Below, piece after piece: positions 5,406-13,076 of a stretch of DNA of 21,067 nucleotides. Origin of the DNA: CAZZEX01 sp964653285 (GTDB lineage: Bacteria; Chloroflexota; Anaerolineae; B4-G1); the NCBI GenBank assembly GCA_964653285.1, contig CAZZEX010000090.1:1-21067 (forward strand), read 5' to 3'. Both the position numbers and the translations under genes were made by a program. Positions within the stretch are counted from its first letter, which is position 1. Each line of letters opens with the position of its first letter. The notes under the pieces were generated by a model that saw nothing but the letters and a program-made list of their open reading frames with translations, had not been told where the DNA came from and ran no database searches.

Positions 5406-6131
5406 GTGAAAGGCTGGACGCGCGATCAAATAATCGCCCTGATTAGCGCATTCGTCGCAATCGTGGCGTGCATAGCTGCTGTGGTAGTAGTCCCGGAAGT
5501 CCGGCAATGGCTTGGCCTGGAATCCTCAGCGACTTCACCAACGACGCTGGTTTCCCAGCCGACCGACACCCTTACTTCTGCACCAACAACCCCACCGACA
5601 CAATCACCGACGCCAACCACCGTCCCGCCAAAACCTACGTCAACCGCGTCTCCTGGGTCGACAGCTACGCCCACTTGCCCGGCAGTTAGTGGTCCTTTCA
5701 CAGCCGTGTGGAATTCTATTCAGGGAGAGATCGGCTGCGCAACTGGCGATGCTATCAATGGATTCATAGTCGAAGAGAACTTCGAGGGCGGCAAGATGTT
5801 CTGGCGCGAACCAATTGACTACGCTCAAGCTCTCGTGCTATTCAACGACGGAACGTGGCGAATATTCGAGCATTCGCCCTATGTTGAGGGCAGCCCAGAG
5901 TTCTCGTGTACCGACGCCAACACGCCAGCGCAATGCCCGCCAACACCTAAGCGTGGTTTTGGTATGATGTGGTGTAACATACCAGAGATTCGCACTGGTT
6001 TGGGCAACGCCATTGACTGCGAAAGAGGTTACCAAGGCTCAATGCAGCAATTTGAACGAGGGTTCACGCTCCAGACCGACGGTGGAGTCATCTATGTGTT
6101 CTACAGCGACGGACGGTGGGAACGTGGATAG
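5406..6131 (+). CDS. Anchored or secreted protein: Thr/Pro-rich linker plus a duplicated C-terminal module (241 aa)
   Basis: There is one N-terminal membrane segment at ~9-30 (IIALISAFVAIVACIAAVVV) preceded by KGWTRD. A long linker made almost wholly of Thr, Pro and Ser follows (~42-90), typical of surface-exposed proteins. The C-terminal ~150 residues have two related halves. The first has EIGCATGDAINGFIVEENFE, GGKMFWRE and LFNDGTWRIFE; the second has GLGNAIDCERGYQGSMQQFE, RGFTLQTD and FYSDGRWERG. Each runs G-x-a-x-x-G-x-x-Q/E-x-F-E-x-G-x-M/L ... f-x-D-G-x-W, resembling LGFP-like cell-surface repeats. Cys residues in both halves suggest an extracytoplasmic location. The start is GTG with AAGGAG ten bases upstream. 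Function unknown; probably substrate binding at the cell surface. Confidence 0.7.
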   Translation: MKGWTRDQIIALISAFVAIVACIAAVVVVPEVRQWLGLESSATSPTTLVSQPTDTLTSAPTTPPTQSPTPTTVPPKPTSTASPGSTATPTCPAVSGPFTAVWNSIQGEIGCATGDAINGFIVEENFEGGKMFWREPIDYAQALVLFNDGTWRIFEHSPYVEGSPEFSCTDANTPAQCPPTPKRGFGMMWCNIPEIRTGLGNAIDCERGYQGSMQQFERGFTLQTDGGVIYVFYSDGRWERG

Positions 6132-6149
6132 AGCAGCAACAGTGTGCTT

Positions 6150-6518
6150 CGCTAACGGCGGGAGCATCATCTGACATTGCATCATCCAAGTGTGAAGGTC
6201 ACCATAAATCGCGGGAACAAGCTGTCGCCAGAGGATTGCAGATACTCTTGAGTGAGACCAGACGCTATGCGGACTCCTTCCCTCAGAAGTTGCAAGCAAT
6301 GCAGGAGATCTATTTCCAAAGAAACCCTGGACTGCACTCGGAGGCAGACGTCCAGCAGTTGCGCTATTACCTCAAAGCTGTCTCCTACAAGCGACCGCTT
6401 CTGCCAGTATATGCAGAACGGGACGTTCAGTCTGGTTACGGATGTTTCCCCCGTGCTATATGAGTTGGAGTGGAGAGCCGGACCTTACAGGCCCGACCTC
6501 TGGGAAGAGGGAGCATAA
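6150..6518 (+). pseudogene. Frameshifted remnant of a small gene
   Basis: One frame reads protein-like up to about 6400 (REQAVARGLQILLSETRRYA, then SEADVQQLRYYLKAVSY). From about 6415 a second frame reads FSLVTDVSPVLYELEWRAG and PYRPDLWEEGA, ending TAA at 6516-6518 just before the next gene. Neither frame alone makes a good protein and no good ribosome binding site precedes either. This fits one gene broken by a frameshift. I do not recognise the family, and chance open frames remain possible. Confidence 0.3.
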
Positions 6519-6521
6519 CCT

Positions 6522-8975
6522 ATGCCCCGACGCAAGCGCAACTCTAAGAGAAAACCAACATACAAGCCAGGAGCGGCCGTGCCCCAAACAGGCAGGTACC
6601 GCAACACCCGTACCGGCAAAGTTATCAAGTGCATTCAAGATACAAGATTCCCTCCTGCACCACGGGGATCTTTTTGGGTACAGGTGACTTGGACCGAGAA
6701 TGCGTTCCGGAGCGTGATCGACTTTCTGACCAAATATGCACCGGTCCTTGAATCCCTTGCAGCGGTAATAGCTATTATGGCGTTTGTGGAGAGACTGATA
6801 AGGCGTAGCTTCGTCCTGGCCATAATCTTAGGCTTAGTTGCTGTCGCATGTACATTTGCCTTTCTCGTCCACATCGTTGTTCGTGGTGGCGCTCGAACAA
6901 CCATCCGTCACCGCATTGTTGCGGCATTGGGAGCATTTCTTCTCGTAGCGGTAGTGGTCCTTGCTATCCTATCGGGTTGGCAGAAGTGGCAGTACCCCCT
7001 GTTCTCACCTGCTACTGAGGATGAGATACTGGTGGTTGTTGCAGAATTTGAGGATCGCTCTGTTCAACGGGACATGGAAATCCACCGTCTGATTATTGAT
7101 CGGATCTCCTCGGACTTGGCGGAAACACAAATAGGAAACGTTAGACTAGAGAAAGCACCGGTGATTAAGGGTGATGACGGAGTTGAGTCAGCTCGAAAGA
7201 TTGGAGAGAAATACAACGCAGCTATGATCATTTGGGGATGGTATGATGATGTTGGCTTCTGGTCTAACTTCAGGATCACGAGGCCTCCAGAATCACCGTA
7301 CATTGACTTCGATGTCCAGTCGTCATCAGAGGTGATCGTTCCGGGGACACCTGTCTCGTTTACAATGGCCTTCACAGTTACAGGTGGAGAGTATCTTGCT
7401 CTGCGGGACCTGGAGATGCTTGGCGAACCTCTCTTGCCGGATACAATCGGGCTGTACATTGTCGAGAAGATACCTGCGCAAATGAGCTATTTCTCGCTAT
7501 TCACCGTTGCACAGATTTACTACTCGGATAGACAGCTTGATCAAGCGCTCGACCTATTGGATGTCGCGGTCCAGAGAGCTCAAGAAGGGGGAATCAGCGC
7601 TCAGGAGGGAGAAATCCGCAATAGCTTGGCGCTCGCTTGGTTCTACAAAGGCGTCATCTACCACTCAGTTTTGGGGAACGAACAGGAAGCACTGAAAGCT
7701 TATGATCAAGCCATTGACCTCAATCCCGACCTCGATTACCCCTATAACAATCGCGGCATCATTTATGCCCATCAAGGTCAATATGAACTAGCGCTTGCTG
7801 ATTATAATGAGGCACTGCGAATCTCTCCTGAAGATCCGGAGTATCACGCTAACCGTGGCGAAGCGTATGTGGGTCTACGAGACTACAGAAATGCGATCCG
7901 TGACTTCGACTACGCACTTGCGAACTTTCTTAGCCCAATATTGTACTATAGGCGTGGCAATGCCCACAAATACCTAGGAGAGTACGAGCAGGCAATTGAC
8001 GACCTCACCCAAGCTGTTGTCTTGAGCCCTGAGTTTGCGTGGGCGTACAACAGCAGAGGAGATGCCTACGCAGCACTTGGGGATTATGATCCTGCATTCG
8101 AAGACTTTGCGCAGGCCAAGCAGCTAGATCCGCAATGGGCACTCCCCTACTGCAACACGGGAAACGTGCTTCTACAGCAAGGCAAATATGAGGAGGCTTT
8201 GGCCGAATATGATAAAGCCGTGATGCTGGCGGAGCAATATGAGCAGCCGAGCTCATCCTGTAGCTCGTCAGATTCCCTTATGTACTTGAGGCGAGCAGAA
8301 ATGCTGCAACAAATGGGCAATTACACACGCGCTCAAGACGATTTCGAGACAATTGTTCGTCTACTCGAGGATTTCAATCGTGCATTGGAACTGACCCCCG
8401 AGAGTGCGGAAGTCTATCACGCTCTCGGCATAGCGCACCAAGCGTTGGGAGAATACGACTTGGCAATCAACGATTTTTCAAAAGCGATTGAAGCCAGTCC
8501 TGACGACCCAGCACTCTACGTGATGCGAGCCACAGCGTACTCGGATAGCAGCGACAACGAAGCAGCATTGCAAGATCTCACGGAGGCCCTTGACTTGGAT
8601 CCAGAGAGTTGGGAGGCTCACTACGCCAGCGGCGTGGTCCATACTCGATTAGGAGAATACCGGAAAGCACTGGTTGATTTCAGAAAGTCGCTCGAGTTCA
8701 ATCCCGACTCAACTAATACGTATCTGGAATATGGAAAGGTTTGCATGTTAGTTGGGGAATACGAAGAAGCTATAGCGAGCTTCACCAAAGCCCTGGAGAT
8801 CGCCCCAGCCCTTGCAGACGCTTACCAGAGTAGGGGCGAGGCCTATGAAGAGCTCGGCAAGCCTGACGATGCCATAGCTGACTTCAAGAAGTTCAGGGAT
8901 TTGACGGACGATGGGTACTGGCGGGACTGGGCCGAGCGAAAGATCGACGAATTAAGAACCCGCCACCGGCAATGA
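6522..8975 (+). CDS. Membrane-anchored TPR protein with TolB-like domain (817 aa)
   Basis: A basic N-terminus (MPRRKRNSKRKPTYKPG, then PQTGRYRN...TRFPPAPRGSFW) precedes three membrane helices at ~73-90, ~96-119 and ~132-152. The charged loop between helices 2 and 3 (RGGARTTIRHR) should be cytoplasmic, placing everything after helix 3 outside. Residues ~165-250 form an alpha/beta domain that opens EDEILVVVAEFEDRS and contains AAMIIWGWYDDVGFW, resembling the TolB-N-like domain of its two neighbours. From ~325 to the end there are about 13 TPR units (for example YPYNNRGIIYAHQGQYELAL and EVYHALGIAHQALGEYDLAI). TPRs are protein-binding scaffolds, so this is probably an extracytoplasmic scaffold. 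Base composition is visibly less GC-rich than the BREX genes, which suggests separate acquisition. Confidence 0.85.
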   Translation: MPRRKRNSKRKPTYKPGAAVPQTGRYRNTRTGKVIKCIQDTRFPPAPRGSFWVQVTWTENAFRSVIDFLTKYAPVLESLAAVIAIMAFVERLIRRSFVLAIILGLVAVACTFAFLVHIVVRGGARTTIRHRIVAALGAFLLVAVVVLAILSGWQKWQYPLFSPATEDEILVVVAEFEDRSVQRDMEIHRLIIDRISSDLAETQIGNVRLEKAPVIKGDDGVESARKIGEKYNAAMIIWGWYDDVGFWSNFRITRPPESPYIDFDVQSSSEVIVPGTPVSFTMAFTVTGGEYLALRDLEMLGEPLLPDTIGLYIVEKIPAQMSYFSLFTVAQIYYSDRQLDQALDLLDVAVQRAQEGGISAQEGEIRNSLALAWFYKGVIYHSVLGNEQEALKAYDQAIDLNPDLDYPYNNRGIIYAHQGQYELALADYNEALRISPEDPEYHANRGEAYVGLRDYRNAIRDFDYALANFLSPILYYRRGNAHKYLGEYEQAIDDLTQAVVLSPEFAWAYNSRGDAYAALGDYDPAFEDFAQAKQLDPQWALPYCNTGNVLLQQGKYEEALAEYDKAVMLAEQYEQPSSSCSSSDSLMYLRRAEMLQQMGNYTRAQDDFETIVRLLEDFNRALELTPESAEVYHALGIAHQALGEYDLAINDFSKAIEASPDDPALYVMRATAYSDSSDNEAALQDLTEALDLDPESWEAHYASGVVHTRLGEYRKALVDFRKSLEFNPDSTNTYLEYGKVCMLVGEYEEAIASFTKALEIAPALADAYQSRGEAYEELGKPDDAIADFKKFRDLTDDGYWRDWAERKIDELRTRHRQ

Positions 8976-9097
8976 GGAGTTCCACGCCACTCTTCATCGA
9001 CGACAACGCCAATGACCACTGAGGACTTTAGCGTTACTGCGCAATTGGTGCGAAGCTGACCGTACCTTTGACAGAGCTTATGGGGTAGTGCGGTGAA

Positions 9098-11236
9098 ATG
9101 AGTGATTCACCTGAACCAACCGAGCTTCTGGACCGGCTGAAGCACTGGTGGCAGCCAGTCGCCTTCTTCATTGGCGCGGTGACCGCCGTCGTCCAGTTCC
9201 TCAAGCTCTGGCGCGGCGACCGTGCCACTATGACCTGGGTGACGGCCGCCCTGGCCTGGCTGGCATTGGTAGCCCTCTCTGGCTACGTGGCCTTTTGGCG
9301 CGTGCCCAGCCCTGTACTGCGCTCAAAAAGGCGCCGCTCCAAACGGCGCATCCCGGCCTATCCCCGCTGGCATCGGTTTGCCCTGGCCGCATTTGTTCTC
9401 CTGCTGCTTTTCCCGGCCTCCGCTGGTTATGCGCTTTACCAGCAGGGCCAGGAACTGCGCGAGAAGGTAGTTGTCCTGGTGGCCGACTTCACTGGGCCGG
9501 AGCCGGAGAATTACAGGGTAACGGAACTACTACTGGTCGAGTTGAAGCAATCACTAGCGAAATATAACGACACGGTAGTGATTGCGCTGGGACAGCCTAT
9601 CACAGAACAGGAAGGCAGTGAAGTCGCGCGGGAAGCAGGACGCCGACGACAAGCTGACATGGTGCTCTGGGGTTGGTACGCCAAAACCGGCAGTGACGTG
9701 CTGGTGACAATGCATGTAGAAAACCTGGGTGAATCCAAGGACCTACCCTTGCGATGTGAGGAGGGATACCAGCTATACACAGGCGTGCCTGAATTAGATT
9801 CGTTTCAGTTGCAGGACCATCTCTCAGCGGAGCTATGTACACTGACACTCTTTTTAACTGGGATGACCCGCTACGAAGCAGGTGACTACGAGGAGGCTAT
9901 CCGGCGTTTCAGTGATACACTCACATATGGGGTCTCATTAGAGGGCATGACTGTACCTGGAGCACTCCACTTCTATCGCGGGACTGCATACTACTTTCAG
10001 AACGAACGAGAGCTGGCAATCGCAGACTTTGATGAAGCGCTACGGATCAACCCGAAGATGGCCAGTGCCTACAACAACCGAGGCGTAGTCTATGCAGACC
10101 TGAGTGAATATGAGCTAGCACTCGCGGATTTCATGGATGCAGTACAGCTTGTCCCGCAGTACGCTGAGTTTATCTATAATCGGGGCCGTACCTACTCCGC
10201 TCTCGGGCAGTACGAGCAAGCGATTGCCGACTTTACAGAAGTGTTGAGGAGCGACCAACAGAATGCTGAGGTATATATCAACCGGGGTGTAGTCTATGCC
10301 CACATGGGAGAACATGCCCAAGCCATATCTGACTTCACCGAAGCATTGCGGTTCGCCCCACAGGATGCCACAGCCCACTATAACCGGGGGGTGGCCTATG
10401 CCAACTTGGGGGAGTACGATCAGGCGTTGGCGGACTATGAGAAAGCCCTAGAGTTTAATCCACACTATGCTGAAGCCTATAACAACCGAGGGATAGCATA
10501 TGCCGCTCGCGGTGAGTACGAATGGGCGATCGCAGATTATGAAGAGGCGTTACGACTCAACCCACAGGATTACCTTGCCTACTACAACCGGGGCAATGCC
10601 TACTCCAGCCAGGGGAAATATGAACTGGCGATCGCAGACTATGGTGAGGCCGCCCGGCTTAATCCCCAATATGTTATGGCTTATAACAGTCGAGGATTGG
10701 CTTACTATCGCATAGGAGAGTATGAGCAAGCGATTGCCGATTTCGACGAGTCATTGGAGCTCAATTCGCAGGATGCTACCACCTATTACAATCGAGGGCT
10801 GGCTTACTGCCGCCTCGCTGAGTACGACCGCGGGATCGCGGACTTCAACGAAGCGCTGCGACTTAACCCTGATTATGCCGATGTCTACAACGACCGGGGC
10901 AATGCCTATTACAGTCTGAACCAGTATGAGCAAGCCATTGAAGATTACACCACGGCAATCCAGCTCAATCCGCAGGCCGCCAAGGCTTATAATGGCAGAG
11001 GGGCGGCTTATTCTGCGTTGGGGGAGTACGAGCAAGCAATTGTGAGCTACAATGTAGCACTACGGCTTGACCCAAAGTATGCTACAGCTTACAGCAATCG
11101 AGGGCTGGTCTATGTGGCTCTAGGTCAACAGGATCCGGCAGTTGCCGATTTCCGTCGGGTGCTGGAACTGTCAGATGACCCTGCCTTGCGTCAAGTGGCA
11201 GAAGAACAACTCATGGAACTTGGGGTGGAGCCGTAG
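9098..11236 (+). CDS. Membrane-anchored TPR protein with TolB-like domain, paralogue 2 (712 aa)
   Basis: Three membrane helices lie at ~20-37 (AFFIGAVTAVVQFL), ~45-67 (TWVTAALAWLALVALSGYVA) and ~92-112 (FALAAFVLLLLFPASAGYAL). A very basic loop (RSKRRRSKRR) between helices 2 and 3 must be cytoplasmic, so the rest is outside. A TolB-N-like alpha/beta domain follows (VVVLVADFTGPEPENYRVTE, VVIALGQPITEQEGS, ADMVLWGWYAK). From ~265 there are 12-13 near-canonical 34-residue TPRs (AYNNRGVVYADLSEYELALA, AYNNRGIAYAARGEYEWAIA and so on). The C-terminus, FRRVLELSDDPALRQ, is shared with the next gene. It lies 122 nt after paralogue 1 and 16 nt before paralogue 3, and only a weak GGTGA ribosome site is visible. 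Function is unknown beyond scaffolding. Confidence 0.88.
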   Translation: MSDSPEPTELLDRLKHWWQPVAFFIGAVTAVVQFLKLWRGDRATMTWVTAALAWLALVALSGYVAFWRVPSPVLRSKRRRSKRRIPAYPRWHRFALAAFVLLLLFPASAGYALYQQGQELREKVVVLVADFTGPEPENYRVTELLLVELKQSLAKYNDTVVIALGQPITEQEGSEVAREAGRRRQADMVLWGWYAKTGSDVLVTMHVENLGESKDLPLRCEEGYQLYTGVPELDSFQLQDHLSAELCTLTLFLTGMTRYEAGDYEEAIRRFSDTLTYGVSLEGMTVPGALHFYRGTAYYFQNERELAIADFDEALRINPKMASAYNNRGVVYADLSEYELALADFMDAVQLVPQYAEFIYNRGRTYSALGQYEQAIADFTEVLRSDQQNAEVYINRGVVYAHMGEHAQAISDFTEALRFAPQDATAHYNRGVAYANLGEYDQALADYEKALEFNPHYAEAYNNRGIAYAARGEYEWAIADYEEALRLNPQDYLAYYNRGNAYSSQGKYELAIADYGEAARLNPQYVMAYNSRGLAYYRIGEYEQAIADFDESLELNSQDATTYYNRGLAYCRLAEYDRGIADFNEALRLNPDYADVYNDRGNAYYSLNQYEQAIEDYTTAIQLNPQAAKAYNGRGAAYSALGEYEQAIVSYNVALRLDPKYATAYSNRGLVYVALGQQDPAVADFRRVLELSDDPALRQVAEEQLMELGVEP

Positions 11237-11252
11237 CAAGCACAGGAGTAAG

Positions 11253-12713
11253 ATGAACGATTCCTCCAAACCGACTGGACTGCTGGACCGGCTGAAAAGC
11301 TGGTGGCAACCAGTCATCTTCTTCATCAGTGCTGTGACTGCCGTCGTCCAGTTCCTCAAACTCTGGCGCGGCGATCGGGCCATCGTGACCTGGGTGACGG
11401 CTGCTTTGGGCTGGTTGGCGCTGGTCGTCCTCTCTGGCTACGTGGCCTGGTGGCGCGTGCCCAGCCCCTTTGACGCCAAACGGCACATCCCGGCCTATCC
11501 CCGCTGGCGTCGGTTCGCCTTGGCAGGTTTCGTCCTCCTGCTTCTTACCCCGGCCGCTGCCGGGTATGCCCTCTACTGGCAGGATCAGACGCTGAGCAGC
11601 AAGGTGGTCATCATGGTGGCTGACTTCACCGGGCCGGAGCCGGAGCAGTACCGGCTGACGGAGCAGGTCCTGGTCCAGTTGCGGGAGGCGTTGACCGGAT
11701 ATGACGACACGGTAGTGGTGGCCCTGGGCCAGCCTATCACGGAGCAGGAAGGGAGCGCGGTGGCACGAGAGGAGGGCCGCCGTTACCGGGCCGACCTGGT
11801 GCTGTGGGGTTGGTATGCAAGGACCGAAAGCGACGCTCTGGTGACTGTCCATGTGGAGAACCTGAGCGGACCTGATCTCTTGATCTTAGAGGAACACGAA
11901 GCCTATCAAATGCAAGCCCCCGTGGCTGAACTGGAATCGTTTCAGCTACAGCATCGCGTTTCCGGTGAGATGCGCGCGCTGATACTTCTTGTGACCGGAT
12001 TGGCCCGCTACGAGGCAAGGGACCTCAGGGAAGCCACCCAACGTTTCACAGAGGCCCTCGCACCCGGCGTATGGCCAGACGGGATGATCGGCCTCGAAAT
12101 ACTCTACTCCTATCGAGGGGCAGCGTACCTCTACCGAGGTGAGTATGAGCGGGCGGTCGCGGACTACCAGTTGGCGCTGTCCATCTCGCAAGAAGTCGGT
12201 GACCGAACAGGGGAGAAAATGACGCTGAACAGCATCGGGCTGGTCTACCATGCACTGGGTGACCACGAGCAGGCGTTAGAGTATTACCGGCAAGCGGTGG
12301 CAATCTCGCGGGAGATCGGTGACCGAGCAGGAGAGGCGACGACGCTGAACAGCATCGGGCTGGTCTACCACGCACTGGGCGACTACGAGCAGGCGTTGGA
12401 GTACTACCAGCAGGCGCTAGTCCTCTCGCAAGAGACCGGTGACCAGCATAGTGAGGGGGCTTCGCTCAACAACCTGGGCAACATCTACATAGTTCTAGGA
12501 GACTACGAGCAGGCGATTGCTGTTTTCACAGAAGTACTGCGACTAAACCCGCGCTCGGCTCAGACCTATTTCAGCCGGGGTGCTGCATATCATCACATAG
12601 GGCAGGGTGAGCAAGCAATTGCTGACTTCAGAAGGGTCTTGGAGTTGTCGGACGACCCTACCTTGCGTCAGCGCGCGGAAGGGCAACTGAGAGAACTGAA
12701 CGTGGAACCATAG
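11253..12713 (+). CDS. Membrane-anchored TPR protein with TolB-like domain, paralogue 3 (486 aa)
   Basis: The start chosen is ATG 11253 with AGGAG seven bases upstream; the longer open frame beginning at 11142 overlaps the previous gene and is rejected. The first ~250 residues match paralogue 2 almost position for position: LLDRLKSWWQPVIFFISAVT, then TWVTAALGWLALVVLSGYVA, VADFTGPEPEQYRLTEQVL and ALGQPITEQEGSAVAREEGR. The topology is the same, three helices with a basic cytoplasmic loop. The TPR part is shorter and of a different type: three 40-residue units (SIGLVYHALGDYEQALEYYQ, ISREIGDRAGE) plus two or three ordinary TPRs. It ends FRRVLELSDDPTLRQ as in paralogue 2. Such 40-residue TPRs are common in signalling and NTPase-associated proteins. 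Confidence 0.88.
   Translation: MNDSSKPTGLLDRLKSWWQPVIFFISAVTAVVQFLKLWRGDRAIVTWVTAALGWLALVVLSGYVAWWRVPSPFDAKRHIPAYPRWRRFALAGFVLLLLTPAAAGYALYWQDQTLSSKVVIMVADFTGPEPEQYRLTEQVLVQLREALTGYDDTVVVALGQPITEQEGSAVAREEGRRYRADLVLWGWYARTESDALVTVHVENLSGPDLLILEEHEAYQMQAPVAELESFQLQHRVSGEMRALILLVTGLARYEARDLREATQRFTEALAPGVWPDGMIGLEILYSYRGAAYLYRGEYERAVADYQLALSISQEVGDRTGEKMTLNSIGLVYHALGDHEQALEYYRQAVAISREIGDRAGEATTLNSIGLVYHALGDYEQALEYYQQALVLSQETGDQHSEGASLNNLGNIYIVLGDYEQAIAVFTEVLRLNPRSAQTYFSRGAAYHHIGQGEQAIADFRRVLELSDDPTLRQRAEGQLRELNVEP
12181..12540 (+). repeat. Three tandem 120-bp units encoding 40-residue TPRs
   Basis: Units begin at 12181, 12301 and 12421 with an exact 120-bp period. The first two are nearly identical, both containing GACGCTGAACAGCATCGGGC and CACTGGG(T/C)GAC. 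The third is diverged. They code for TPR units within paralogue 3, so this is coding repeat structure and not CRISPR. Confidence 0.8.
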
Positions 12714-12721
12714 GGAGAAAA

Positions 12722-12805
12722 ATGAGACCCAGGGACAATCGCCTCATCGAAGACTACATCCCCATCGAAGCCATCTCCGCCGAGGCGCGGCGGGATATGT
12801 GTTGA
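12722..12805 (+). pseudogene. N-terminal stump of a DUF1156-type protein
   Basis: An ATG eight bases after the previous stop, with GGAGAAAA as ribosome site, opens MRPRDNRLIEDYIPIEAISA and EARRD, then MC and a TGA. This matches the way DUF1156 proteins begin, as I recall them: a short basic lead, 'LIE...P.EAI..E..RE', then a HPSTLHLWWARRP motif. Here the frame stops before that motif. DUF1156 proteins are methyltransferase-like and occur in anti-phage islands. Only about 25 residues support the call, so this is recognition of a short motif plus context. Confidence 0.45.
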
Positions 12806-12828
12806 CGAGGACCTAACGGAGATCCCGA

Positions 12829-12991
12829 ATGCCCACCAGAGACCACCGCTACGATGTGAAACGCAAGAACATCCCAGCGGCCAGGATGGCGATGCACGGC
12901 AAAGTCGCCGACCCCCCAGGTCCGCTACGCCTACGACTCACACCTCCCACCCGCACTGCGCTTCGACGACGACAGCAAGATCGGAGGTTGA
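12829..12991 (+). pseudogene. Frameshifted N-terminal stump of a DNA methyltransferase
   Basis: An ATG with GGAG nine bases upstream opens MPTRDHRYDVKRKNIPAARM followed by AMHGKVADP. At a run of six C residues (about 12910-12916) the reading must shift by one base to continue as QVRYAYDSHLPPALRFDDDS, then KIGG and TGA. The combined pattern (RYDV.RKNIP.A...., then YAYD.HLPP.LRFD) is how I recall the start of site-specific DNA methyltransferases in anti-phage operons. The remainder, up to the brxL stop at 13077, shows only a possible EVDFSAL shred. The protein is dead, or at best a short peptide. Confidence 0.4.
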
Positions 12992-13076
12992 TTTCTCTGC
13001 GCTCACTGCACCTGGAAGCTCACGCAATTGAGAGGCCAAATCCGTCATACCGGTTATTGTAGCGGGGTCGGAGAAA

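Noticed and set aside
9068..9097. TTGACA before the second TPR gene as a promoter
   Set aside because: No acceptable -10 box lies at 16-18 bp.
11142..11252. Earlier start for TPR paralogue 3
   Set aside because: It overlaps the end of paralogue 2, the extra residues have no similarity to the paralogue, and ATG 11253 has an AGGAG site and matches the paralogue's start.
12181..12540. CRISPR-like array
   Set aside because: The 120-bp period is in frame, has no spacers and encodes TPR units.
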